Shown here piece by piece: positions 9,582 through 18,349 of a stretch of DNA of 63,090 nucleotides. The stretch comes from Phyllobacterium trifolii (GTDB taxonomy: Bacteria; Pseudomonadota; Alphaproteobacteria; Rhizobiales; Rhizobiaceae): positions 1-63,090 of the forward strand of contig NZ_JACHXN010000029.1 of assembly GCF_014192095.1 (NCBI RefSeq), in the 5' to 3' direction. The first letter of the stretch is position 1; every line of letters begins with the position of its first letter. The notes below the pieces were generated by a model that saw only the letters and a program-made list of their open reading frames with translations, was not told where the DNA came from and did not search any database. A program made the translations under genes and the position numbers.

Positions 9582-10067
9582 ATGAAGCACCATGTACTCG
9601 AGCAACTGCAGAGCGTCGCCGAGGTCGATCAAGACTATCCGCACCAAGCCATGTCGCGCAACGGACGCCTTGAACGCTGGGCACAGCTCCTTGAACAAAA
9701 ACCCGAACGGCGCCTCGCGACACTGTACGAGACCGAGTATCAGTCAGCCAGAGAGCGTACGGCCATACGCAGCGCGGGTTCGCCGATCTCAGTGGCCTTC
9801 GAGGATTCAGTCTTCCGAGCAGGTGGATTGAAAGACGACACTTACGGTGAAGCGATGCGATTCTTCGAACTGTCCGACAGACAACTGCACAAGATCACGT
9901 GCTACTGTCAATTCGGCGCGACCGTCAGTGCGGCGATGGCAGCCCATTACATTCGCAAGGCAGTTGGCAGGCCAGAGCGCGGTGTGTTCGCATGGCTGCG
10001 TAATATAGTCACCGCTTACTTGATCGAGTCTGGTAATCGTCAATCCAGGTCGCTGCTGGAACGTTGA
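9582..10067 (+). CDS. Conserved hypothetical protein, 161 aa
   Basis: ATG 9582 follows AGAGGAGG at good spacing, which makes this start convincing; the frame is open further upstream, but that part has no ribosome site. The protein is hydrophilic with no signal peptide. Middle segments such as SPISVAFEDSVFRAGGLKDD and YGEAMRFFELSDRQLHKITC, followed by a Cys-x-Cys, suggest a small helical, possibly metal-binding or regulatory, fold. I recall similar rhizobial hypothetical proteins, but no function. It sits entirely between the two copies of the dctQ leader, so it may have arrived with, or be able to leave by, recombination between them. Confidence 0.6.
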   Translation: MKHHVLEQLQSVAEVDQDYPHQAMSRNGRLERWAQLLEQKPERRLATLYETEYQSARERTAIRSAGSPISVAFEDSVFRAGGLKDDTYGEAMRFFELSDRQLHKITCYCQFGATVSAAMAAHYIRKAVGRPERGVFAWLRNIVTAYLIESGNRQSRSLLER

Positions 10068-10271
10068 ACTGACGACATCCGTCCTCGCCAAGCTCGATCT
10101 TGCTGCCTGGGCAAGTGGGAGATCGATAAGCGTCACCGTCGTCGGCAAACAATTGTCGTCGAAACAGCTGGGGCTTGCCATGCAACCGGCTCTTCCCACA
10201 TGACGCTGGATTTCGACTTCGGTCGGCAGCATCTGTTTCGGAGAATGACGATTGCGGCCATGCCACGATCG

Positions 10272-10470
10272 GCAGCTCGATTGAAATCCTGGCAGAGAGC
10301 TCCATTTGACCAATCGCCGATAACGTGACAAGCCGATATACCTATTAAGTCGAGGCTGAAGAGAGACCGACCAACATACCGCGGACAAAGAAGCGGCGGT
10401 CTTTGTGTTCAGCCACATAATCCATGGGGAGGGAATCTGTGTCGGCTTTACTCACGCTATCGAGAACAAT
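10272..10470 (+). repeat. Downstream copy of the duplicated dctQ leader
   Basis: Direct-repeat partner of 9231-9433. This copy leads into the full-length dctQ. Matching blocks include CCAATCGCCGATAAC, GAAGCGGCGGTCTTTGTG and GGGAATCTGTGTCGGCTTTA. Confidence 0.85.
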
Positions 10471-11020
10471 TGATCGTATCAACGAATTCATCGGACGTTA
10501 TGTAGCTTGGCTTATTTTTTTGGCGGTTATCGTCAGCGCCGGCAATGCGATCATTCGCAAGACCTTCAATATGTCCTCGAATTCCTGGCTGGAACTGCAG
10601 TGGTATCTCTTCGGGGGAGCCTTTATGCTCGCAGCCGCATATACGCTACAGCGGAACGAACATATTCGTATTGACATCGTCTATGGAGTTTTTTCCCGTC
10701 GCGTTCAGCACTGGATCGATCTGTTCGGACATGTAGCATTTCTCATGCCATTCGTCATTCTGATGATTTCCTACTTCATCCCTTACGTCAGGCTCTCCTA
10801 TGACAGTGGCGAGGTTTCCTCCAGCGCAGGTGGATTGATCCTGTGGCCGGCCAAACTCGTCCTACTAATTGGCTTTCTCCTCCTCGGCATACAAGGCGTT
10901 TCGGAGATTATTAAGAAGATTGCCGTGATCCGCGGAGATCTACCGGATCCTAACCCCCCGAGGTCCCTTGAGGAAATTGCGGAACAGGAAGTGGCCTTGG
11001 CGGAGGCGCGCAATGATTGA
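10439..11020 (+). CDS. TRAP transporter small permease DctQ
   Basis: Four-helix inner-membrane subunit of a DctPQM-type TRAP transporter. GTG 10439 is chosen (193 aa) because GGGGAGGG lies 6 bases before it; the ATG at 10424 is in frame five codons earlier but overlaps that ribosome site. The second helix is followed by the conserved QWYLFGGAFMLAAAYTL and NEHIRIDIVYGVF typical of DctQ, and residues near LILWPAKLVLLIGF form the last helix. It overlaps the next gene by 8 bases (ATGATTGA), implying translational coupling. No DctP receptor gene lies next to it, which is unusual. Confidence 0.9.
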   Translation: MSALLTLSRTIDRINEFIGRYVAWLIFLAVIVSAGNAIIRKTFNMSSNSWLELQWYLFGGAFMLAAAYTLQRNEHIRIDIVYGVFSRRVQHWIDLFGHVAFLMPFVILMISYFIPYVRLSYDSGEVSSSAGGLILWPAKLVLLIGFLLLGIQGVSEIIKKIAVIRGDLPDPNPPRSLEEIAEQEVALAEARND

Positions 11021-12779
11021 GTTTATTGCGCAAAACATGGCGCCAATTATGTTCGCTTCCCTGATCATCTTCATGCTGATCGGCTACCCGGTGGCTTTTG
11101 CCCTTGCAGCCAACGGCTTGCTGTTCTTTTTCGCGGGCGTCCAACTGGCACCCTATTCTAACGGGAGCATCACGCTCTCCTGGCCCTTGCTTTATGCGTT
11201 GCCCGAACGCTTCTGGGGCACAATGTCCAATGAAACTTTGCTTGCCATTCCTTTCTTCACCTTCATGGGTATAGTCCTCGAGCGCTCCGGCATGGCCGAA
11301 GACCTGCTCGATACGATTGGCCAGCTGTTTGGACCGGTCCGGGGTGGCTTGGCCTATGCCGTTATTTTCGTTGGGGCGCTCCTTGCGGCAACCACTGGCG
11401 TGGTCGCTGCGTCCGTGATCGCAATGGGCCTAATTTCGCTACCTATCATGTTGCGTTACGGATATGACCGCCGCGTTGCATCCGGTGTTATTGCGGCCTC
11501 TGGAACTTTGGCGCAGATCATCCCGCCATCACTGGTTCTGATCGTTCTCGCCGACCAGCTAGGCCGCTCGGTTGGAGATATGTATCACGGCGCACTTATT
11601 CCCGGTCTTGTTCTTAGCGGGCTTTATGTCGGCTACATCTTACTAATGACGTTCTGGAAGCGGGATTCCATGCCCGCCCTTCCTATCGAAGCCCGTACTT
11701 TGGGCTCTGGCATTGCCTCACTCATCGTCACACTCGCCATCGCCGGTGCTGGTGCTTATGGAGCCAGTCTTCTGCTTGCGACTTTCGCCGGATCCAACGC
11801 CGATATTTGGGGCGCCACGCTTGCAACTGTCCTCATCTATGGGTTTGCTCTTGCTGACCGGTCTTTCGGATTTAACCTGATGTCCCGCTTGGCCCAGCAA
11901 GTCATCATCGTCATGATACCGCCCCTTGCCTTGATCTTTCTCGTTCTCGGGACAATTTTCCTCGGCATTGCAACACCTACCGAAGGTGGTGCAATGGGTG
12001 CGGTGGGTGCTTTGATCATGGCTGCCTCAAAAGGGCGGCTCAGCTTGAGCGTCATAAGTCAGGCATTAGCCTCCACAACACGACTGTCGTCATTTGTGAT
12101 GTTTATCCTGCTAGGGGCGCGCGTCTTCTCGTTGACCTTTTATGGCGTAAACGGTCACGTATGGGTAGAGCATCTGCTTGTCGGGCTGCCCGGCGGTGAG
12201 GTCGGCTTTCTTATCGTCGTCAATGTGCTGGTATTTTTCCTGGCCTTCTTCCTCGATTTCTTCGAGCTCGCCTTCATAATCGTGCCTCTGCTCGCGCCTG
12301 CTGCCGACAAACTCGGGATCGATTTGATCTGGTTCGGCATTCTTCTTGGCATCAACATGCAGACGAGTTTCATGCATCCGCCGTTCGGTTTCGCCTTGTT
12401 CTATCTTCGGTCCGTCGCGGCAAAGGTGCCTTATCTCGACAAAATAACTGGAAAGAAAATTCAGCCCGTCACCACGGGTCAGATTTATTGGGGCGCCGTG
12501 CCCTTCGTCTGCATCCAGGTAATAATGATAGGATTAACGATCGCATTTCCGCAAATGGTGATGCACTACAAAGGCACGGGTCCTGTGGCCGATCCGGCAA
12601 CAATGAAGATCGAAATACCAGGTTTCGGTCAAGGCGATGGTCTGGGTGGCGGATTGGGAGGGGGCCTTGGTGGCGGAGCTGGTAACGATCTGAGTTCACC
12701 ACCCTTCGGCAAGCCTCCATCCGATCCCTCGGTACCCGCACCGCCAGCGCCAAACCTAAACGAGCCGCCGAAAATGTAG
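11013..12779 (+). CDS. TRAP transporter large permease DctM with Gly/Pro-rich tail
   Basis: Large 12TM permease subunit that carries out transport with DctQ. ATG 11013 overlaps the dctQ stop and gives 588 aa; the frame is open upstream, but starting there would prepend a charged segment before the first helix. DctM motifs include IPFFTFMGIVLERSGMAEDL, the Ala/Val-rich GVVAASVIAMG and LAQIIPPSLVLIVLADQLG, and near the end GINMQTSFMHPPFGFALFYL. Usual DctM length is about 425-450; here the central loop and C-terminus are long, as in the subgroup transporting mannitol-like or haloacid substrates. The last ~50 residues are unusual: repeated GLGGG units followed by a proline-rich stretch. Confidence 0.9.
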   Translation: MIEFIAQNMAPIMFASLIIFMLIGYPVAFALAANGLLFFFAGVQLAPYSNGSITLSWPLLYALPERFWGTMSNETLLAIPFFTFMGIVLERSGMAEDLLDTIGQLFGPVRGGLAYAVIFVGALLAATTGVVAASVIAMGLISLPIMLRYGYDRRVASGVIAASGTLAQIIPPSLVLIVLADQLGRSVGDMYHGALIPGLVLSGLYVGYILLMTFWKRDSMPALPIEARTLGSGIASLIVTLAIAGAGAYGASLLLATFAGSNADIWGATLATVLIYGFALADRSFGFNLMSRLAQQVIIVMIPPLALIFLVLGTIFLGIATPTEGGAMGAVGALIMAASKGRLSLSVISQALASTTRLSSFVMFILLGARVFSLTFYGVNGHVWVEHLLVGLPGGEVGFLIVVNVLVFFLAFFLDFFELAFIIVPLLAPAADKLGIDLIWFGILLGINMQTSFMHPPFGFALFYLRSVAAKVPYLDKITGKKIQPVTTGQIYWGAVPFVCIQVIMIGLTIAFPQMVMHYKGTGPVADPATMKIEIPGFGQGDGLGGGLGGGLGGGAGNDLSSPPFGKPPSDPSVPAPPAPNLNEPPKM

Positions 12780-13955
12780 TGCCTGCTAACCGTTCAGGCT
12801 ACGGCACCGGCGGCTTCTGAACGTCCAGGAATTGTGCTGTAGGATATGAAGCGATGCCGAGCGTTGGCACACCACGTCAAGGTTGCTGGGCTCTGACCGG
12901 ACAGCATCCTCGCGACCTATGCGATTTGTTGCTCTGCGCATAGACGGTCACTGATGTTGCTACCGCAGATCGCATTCCAGATCAGCAAGGCGACGAGTTT
13001 GCCGTTTTTCCTGCAGAACATGTTTGTCTTCAGTCTTAGGCAGGCCGGGAAATAAGTGGTGCGCCAGTTCAAACATACGAAAAGGACATTCCCATTCTTG
13101 CGGGCGCCAAGAGAATGAGGCACGGCGCGCTGCCATTCAAGTGGGGAGCACAACCGAGCCTCACCGCCGGCGCTGGGCTCACGCATTGGCTTGAAACAAT
13201 TGCGTCAACCTTGGCTTTGAATGCAACTGGCCGCGACTTACATCCCCAGATGGTGGGCTGACTTCACTGTCCACCAAGTTGCGAAAACCACTGGGTTTAG
13301 GCCACTCCACACGAAAAAGTCTGACCTATGAGTTGGGGTAGTCTCATAGGTCAGGAAAACGCACCATACGCGTGACAACGGAATAACGGTATCATTGAGA
13401 CGAAGAATCACAATACGTTCAATTGGATGAAGCTCATCGAACAAAAGTCCGACTTACCAGCAAAGCGATTAAACTGGCAGGCCGGACTTTAATTTTGCTG
13501 ACGCGTGGAAAAGAAGCAGTCTGCTCTACGCCAGCGGTTTCATCGCCAATAAGGGGCAGGCGTGGAACCGCTATTCAAATGTTCTCTTCGATTGCGGGAC
13601 ACCACGGCGACTCCAATCTTCGATTGGGAATTTGCCCCCCGCTGGGCTCCGTCTCAAGGCTAAAGGCAAGTGCGCTGGGTAAATAAATAGAACGATGTAA
13701 TTTGGCTCACCATCGCGTGAACGTGCCACAACACAAAGCCCGATCTAGCAGCACGCAATCACCTTAGACCGGCTTCTGCTGAGCGTTGGGCACCCAGTCC
13801 GAAACACACCGCCAATACGAAGACAAGGTAAGAACCAGCCGATGCCTTCGTCATGGCTTACTGCGCTACAACAAAAAACAGTCTTTCATATAACTTACCA
13901 AATTCTTTTACTCCGGCCGGCTCAGCAATTGCCGTCAATCTCAACCCGGCACACG
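12780..13955. other. Gene-poor stretch after dctM
   Basis: About 1.2 kb with only short, motif-free frames on both strands. A 20-base block with one mismatch occurs here and again near 14524 (TTGAAACAAT, one variable base, GCGTCAACC), each followed at different distance by AAAACCACT, hinting at an eroded repeat. No gene can be supported. Confidence 0.45.
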
Positions 13956-14207
13956 CTATGCCCCGTGACTAGATATTTCCAACACCATCATCTTAATAGC
14001 TTCAGCCCTGACGGCACTATAAACGTGACTGGCAAGGACGATGCTGCTACGCTGCTGGGTGCGGGGAGGAAATAAAACCCAGTCGTCATTCGAGTTCTTG
14101 CGCAGCGTCCAGCCAGAGATGATCACCAGCGGCAGCGCAATGTCAAAACGTGCAGTGCCGTCAGACTGAACTTCGAAGTGGTCAATGCATATCTCATCCG
14201 TTGTCAA
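13956..14207 (-). CDS. Hypothetical protein, 83 aa
   Basis: An isolated frame from a TTG at 14207 without a clear ribosome site. The pattern FDIALPLVIISGWTLRKNSN followed by WVLFPP and a helix resembles short rhizobial proteins in which a strand pair (FDVEL..IRLYGL.L) is followed by a proline-containing turn, but the match is loose. Its position in a gene-poor stretch argues for caution; it may be a remnant. Confidence 0.3.
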   Translation of the reverse strand: MTTDEICIDHFEVQSDGTARFDIALPLVIISGWTLRKNSNDDWVLFPPRTQQRSSIVLASHVYSAVRAEAIKMMVLEISSHGA

Positions 14208-15177
14208 GACATCAAACCTTAGACCCTGAGTGAAATAGGCGAGAAATTGACCGGCTCGTCCGTTTCCACTGAAATTCTATCGGCGTCTGTTGAAGTCGGA
14301 CGACATCCATACCCTGATAGATACATTCGGCGCCAAATTTTTCTTATGGCCAGGAGCGAACATTCTTATCAGGCACAGTCATGCGAGTTCCTGCACATCC
14401 AAGGCGTCAACACTGAGTTCAAGCTAACAGCGCTTCACGAGGCTCGGCACACCGCGTCCCTTCGACCTCGGATAGCCGAGCCTCACAGTCGGGCTTGGTG
14501 TTCCGACACACGCATTGTGTCGGATTGAAACAATCGCGTCAACCGATTCTGCCTCCGAAAGATAAAACCACTAAGTTTCCTGAGAACTGGTATCGAAATC
14601 GGATTTCCCACGGTTATATGAGTGCAGCTCCAGTTCTTCAGCCACGAATAGAGGCTGGATACAACCTGCAAGCGGGTCAGCAGGCGATTGTCACGGCGTT
14701 AAGATCGGCATGATGACCTATGGCAGCAGAGCGTGGGTGGAAAACGAAGCGGACGGACCTTTATGGCCCTGTTGCGCTCCAAGAAGAAATTGAATGTAGC
14801 CGCTGTTCAGCACAAGGTACCGCAACACATTACGGCTATTCCTTACTTGGTACCACCGTTGCCATTAATTCGTTCTCAGAATGTATATAGCAGACGGTTG
14901 ATGCCTGTTGTCGGTCACAGGTGTAAGCAAAGTCCGCTTTTGGAATAAATCAATTCTTACCCCGTGCTGTGAATCAAAGAAGTTGCCGTTGATCACATTG
15001 GGCTCATAACAGGGCAATGTAACGTCTGGCCGATTGATATGAACGAGTAATCGGCATTTCCGGAGCCATACGATCGATCTTGGGCTCCCATTTATAGCCA
15101 ACATAGCCATCCCCGGAAGCTTGTTGACGTCGAGAAGTTCAACCAATATTAACCACGGTTTGTTGCAATGAGTAACA
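14208..15177. other. Gene-poor stretch before the BacA-like gene
   Basis: About 970 bases. A 93-codon frame on the minus strand (14865-15146) has no recognisable motif. I see nothing else that can be supported. Confidence 0.4.
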
Positions 15178-17160
15178 TTGTGTTACCTTAACTTGAGAAT
15201 CAAACCGGGAAAATCGTTGCAAAAAGACCAAATCGCCACGGAACCACAGCTGGAGCGCGGCGCGCCGAGCAATCTTGTGTCGTCCATGCGTAACTTCTGG
15301 GGACTCATCCGGGCCTATTGGACGTCCGAGCGGTGGGTCGAAGCCTGGCTTTTGACACTCTCAATTGGATTTCTCACAGCTGCGGCAAGCAAGGCCAGCG
15401 TCTGGATGGCGGTTGCCTCAGGTGATCTGCTCAACTCAATTGTCAACATTCATGATCCGCTTCAAGCAAATCCGCTTGCAGTAATCTTATCCAATGCCGG
15501 ACTGCTCATCTTGCTGATGATCCTGAAGGAAGTCGGGTTTGTCGGTTTTCGCCATCTCTTGTCAACAACTCTCCATCGCAAATGGCGCGGCTGGCTGAAC
15601 AATCGCTTCAACGAAGCCCTGCTCGATCAAAACCATACGCATTACCATTTGCAGCAAGGCGGCGGCGACAACAGTCCAGAAATGCCAGACAATATTGATC
15701 AGCGTGTTCAAGAGTCGATCAAGGGCATGACCGGTGGGGCCATCGGTCTTGCTATGGGAATTCTCGGCGTCCTCATGTCTGTGCTTTTTGTCGGTCAAAA
15801 GCTTATCGAGATGTCAACGGAGGTCTCGGGGTTTGCCTTCCTCGGTGCATATGGCACTGCGACGCTCGCCTTTGTGGCCATAGCTCTTTATGTGCCCTTC
15901 AGCACCTGGATTGCCATGCGCATTGGCCGCGTTCTTGAGACGATCACCGTCGAGATGCAACGGAGTGAAGGTAGCTACCGAAGTGAAATGACAACATTCT
16001 TGCGGCGCAGCTTTCAGGTGGCCGCATCGGATGGCGAAAATGTCCAGAAAGCAGTGAACGAGGGACTTTATTCCGGGGTGGACCGAGCTTGGGCCCGCTT
16101 CACCAGATATGACGCTTGTTATATGTCATTTACATCCATCTACAATTATTTTGCAGTCAGGATCGTTGCCTACCTGCCCGGTCTGTTGCCCTATATGAGC
16201 CACACCATCAGTCTCAAAAACTATATTACCGGCGCCGAGCTTGTGGGTTCGATGATCAATGAATGCTCGTGGTTTATTCAGGTCATGCCGGCGATTGCCA
16301 ATCTCAAAGCCAATGCCAAACGCGTCACTGAACTCGCCGAAGCAATCCACATTGTCCAGCAACCCGCCAACTTCTACGCCAGAAGTGGTGTCAGTGAGTT
16401 CCGGCACAGCACCCAGCATGAACTTTTTGGTTTGACTGTTCGTAATCTCGAGTTGATGCACCGGGATAATACCACCGCACCATTCTTGTCTGTGGCGCAT
16501 TTGCGGTTCCGCAAGGGCGACTGGACTTATCTGAAAGGTGAATCCGGTAGTGGCAAAACCTGTCTGCTCAAGGCAATAAACGGACTATGGCCGCATGGCC
16601 GCGGCGACATCATCTTGCCAGAGAAAGTCGACGCCCTGTATGCCGCGCAAGAGGTCAAGCTTCCTGCAGTTTCGCTCAAACAACTCGTTTGCCTTCCCAA
16701 GGGCGAAAGCGAATTCAAGGACGTATCCGTTGCCGCCGCTCTTCACCGCGCAGACATGGGCGATTTCATCGAAGACATCTCCAGGGATGCGCGGGACGGT
16801 ACGTCGTGGGACCAACTGCTTTCGGGCGGGCAGAAGCAAAAACTGGTATTGGCACGCATTCTCCTTCACAAGCCCGGCATATTGTTTCTGGACGAAGCGA
16901 CAGGTGCCCTCGACCCGCAAGCCAAGATTGCGTTTCACCAGGCAATCCGGGATTATTGCCCTTCGATTACGGTCATCAGCGTCATGCATGAACATGAGCC
17001 ACCGAAATCGAAATCCGGCTATAATTTTTATTCCCACGTCTTGGAAATTCAAAATGGCCAAGCCGATCTCGTCAGCCTTCGGCCGACCATGCGGCCTGCC
17101 ACTACTGTAGAGACGATAGCAAGACATCCAACCGTCCAGCCGATGATCGCAGCTGAGTAA
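15178..17160 (+). CDS. BacA/SbmA-like ABC transporter with fused ATPase
   Basis: Inner-membrane protein of up to 660 aa combining an SbmA/BacA-type (ABC_membrane_2) domain with a C-terminal nucleotide-binding domain, the architecture of E. coli YddA and mycobacterial Rv1819c. About six helices span residues 50-380, with the family-typical RKWRGWLNNRFNEALLDQNHTHYHLQ and MPDNIDQRVQESIKGM. The ATPase shows Walker A GESGSGKT near residue 455, signature LLSGGQKQK near 553 and Walker B GILFLDEATGALD. Related proteins move peptides, cobalamin or long-chain acyl compounds; direction and substrate here are not known. The furthest start is a TTG at 15178 with no clear ribosome site; ATG 15286, just before the first helix, is a plausible alternative. 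It lies alone between TRAP operons. Confidence 0.88.
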   Translation: MCYLNLRIKPGKSLQKDQIATEPQLERGAPSNLVSSMRNFWGLIRAYWTSERWVEAWLLTLSIGFLTAAASKASVWMAVASGDLLNSIVNIHDPLQANPLAVILSNAGLLILLMILKEVGFVGFRHLLSTTLHRKWRGWLNNRFNEALLDQNHTHYHLQQGGGDNSPEMPDNIDQRVQESIKGMTGGAIGLAMGILGVLMSVLFVGQKLIEMSTEVSGFAFLGAYGTATLAFVAIALYVPFSTWIAMRIGRVLETITVEMQRSEGSYRSEMTTFLRRSFQVAASDGENVQKAVNEGLYSGVDRAWARFTRYDACYMSFTSIYNYFAVRIVAYLPGLLPYMSHTISLKNYITGAELVGSMINECSWFIQVMPAIANLKANAKRVTELAEAIHIVQQPANFYARSGVSEFRHSTQHELFGLTVRNLELMHRDNTTAPFLSVAHLRFRKGDWTYLKGESGSGKTCLLKAINGLWPHGRGDIILPEKVDALYAAQEVKLPAVSLKQLVCLPKGESEFKDVSVAAALHRADMGDFIEDISRDARDGTSWDQLLSGGQKQKLVLARILLHKPGILFLDEATGALDPQAKIAFHQAIRDYCPSITVISVMHEHEPPKSKSGYNFYSHVLEIQNGQADLVSLRPTMRPATTVETIARHPTVQPMIAAE

Positions 17161-17310
17161 AAGGGGTTTTTTGGAGCAATCCTGCTATCGGCTCAAACAG
17201 GGTGTTTTTACAATATGCAAAATTAATAGTTGGCAATTCTCTTCTACGCACTAACAATACAACATCGATCGCCCCCCGATGGGGAAGAATCTGGGTTGGG
17301 AGGCCTTGAA

Positions 17311-18261
17311 ATGCTGAAATCAAAATTATTGACTGGCGCTTTTATTTTTTCTCTTGGGCTCGGTATCGCGCCCACTAAAGCTGCTGAATTTATCAACGTT
17401 TTGACCGGGGGCACATCAGGTGTTTACTATCCCCTCGGAGTTGCCCTATCCGAAATATATGGAAAGGGAATTGAAGGAGCGCGAACCCAGGTCCAAGCGA
17501 CAAAGGCGTCGGTTGAGAACCTGAACTTGTTGCAGCAAGGCAATGGAGAAATCGCTTTTGCTCTGGCCGATTCTGTAAAACTGGGATGGGAAGGCAACAA
17601 GGAAGCTGGTTTTCCGGGCAAGCTCGATAAACTCCGGGCAATCGCAGCAATTTATCCAAACTACATTCAGATTGTTGCCAGCCAAGAGTCCGGCATCAAG
17701 ACGATCGCCGATTTGAAAGGCAAAAGTCTCTCCGTTGGCGCGCCTGCGTCGGGAACTGAACTGAATGCCCGAACCATCTTTAAAGCATCGAATATGGATT
17801 ATAAGGATCTTGGCAAAATAGAGTATCTTCCATTTGCCGAATCCGTGGAGTTGATCAAGAATCGCCAAATGAATGCAACCTTGCAATCTGCCGGCCTTGG
17901 TGTTGCTTCCATTCGCGACCTTGCCACGTCACTACCTATCAATGTCGTCGCAGTGCCACCAGAAACCGTTGCGAAGATTGGGGCGCCCTACCTCTCTGTT
18001 ATCATCCCAAAAGACACCTATGAAGGCCAGACCGAGGACGTCCCGACTGCGGCGGTCGGCAATATACTTGTTTCGCATGAAGGCGTTTCTGAAGAAACAG
18101 CTTACCAAATGACCAAACTGTTGTTTGACAATGTCGATAAGCTTGCTGCTTCCCATGCGGCGGCAAAGGCCATCAAACTTGAAAATGCTATTGCCGGCCT
18201 GCCAATCCCCCTTCATCCCGGCGCAGAACGCTACTACAGGGAAAAAGGCATTATTAAGTAG
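17311..18261 (+). CDS. TAXI family TRAP transporter solute receptor (second system)
   Basis: Periplasmic receptor of 316 aa. ATG 17311 opens a signal peptide (MLKSKLLTGAFIFSLGLGIA, cut near PTKAAEF); the frame is open upstream from a TTG, but the signal peptide decides the start. The mature protein starts FINVLTGGTSGVYYPLGVAL, the TAXI signature, and ends PLHPGAERYYREKGIIK. It is clearly diverged from the receptor at 8061, so the two systems probably take different ligands. It is the first gene of a three-gene operon with the fused permease and a DUF1850 protein. Confidence 0.93.
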   Translation: MLKSKLLTGAFIFSLGLGIAPTKAAEFINVLTGGTSGVYYPLGVALSEIYGKGIEGARTQVQATKASVENLNLLQQGNGEIAFALADSVKLGWEGNKEAGFPGKLDKLRAIAAIYPNYIQIVASQESGIKTIADLKGKSLSVGAPASGTELNARTIFKASNMDYKDLGKIEYLPFAESVELIKNRQMNATLQSAGLGVASIRDLATSLPINVVAVPPETVAKIGAPYLSVIIPKDTYEGQTEDVPTAAVGNILVSHEGVSEETAYQMTKLLFDNVDKLAASHAAAKAIKLENAIAGLPIPLHPGAERYYREKGIIK

Positions 18262-18287
18262 GTCCCTTCATCAGACTGTTTTGCCAC

Positions 18288-18321
18288 TTATCCAGCGGTA
18301 ATATCATTTGCCGCTGGGTAA
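18288..18321 (+). terminator. Intercistronic hairpin between second TAXI receptor and permease
   Basis: TTATCCAGCGG (18288-18298) pairs with CCGCTGGGTAA (18311-18321), 11 bp with one G-U wobble, loop 12 bases. It lies in the 88-bp spacer after the receptor stop and has no U-tract, so partial attenuation or mRNA stabilisation is the likely effect. Confidence 0.55.
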
Positions 18322-18349
18322 ATCCTTGCAATTTCGGGAGTCGGTCACG

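Noticed and set aside
13190..14590. Repeated word TTGAAACAATNGCGTCAACC with a later AAAACCACT
   Set aside because: Only two imperfect copies with different spacing; not enough for a repeat family or element.
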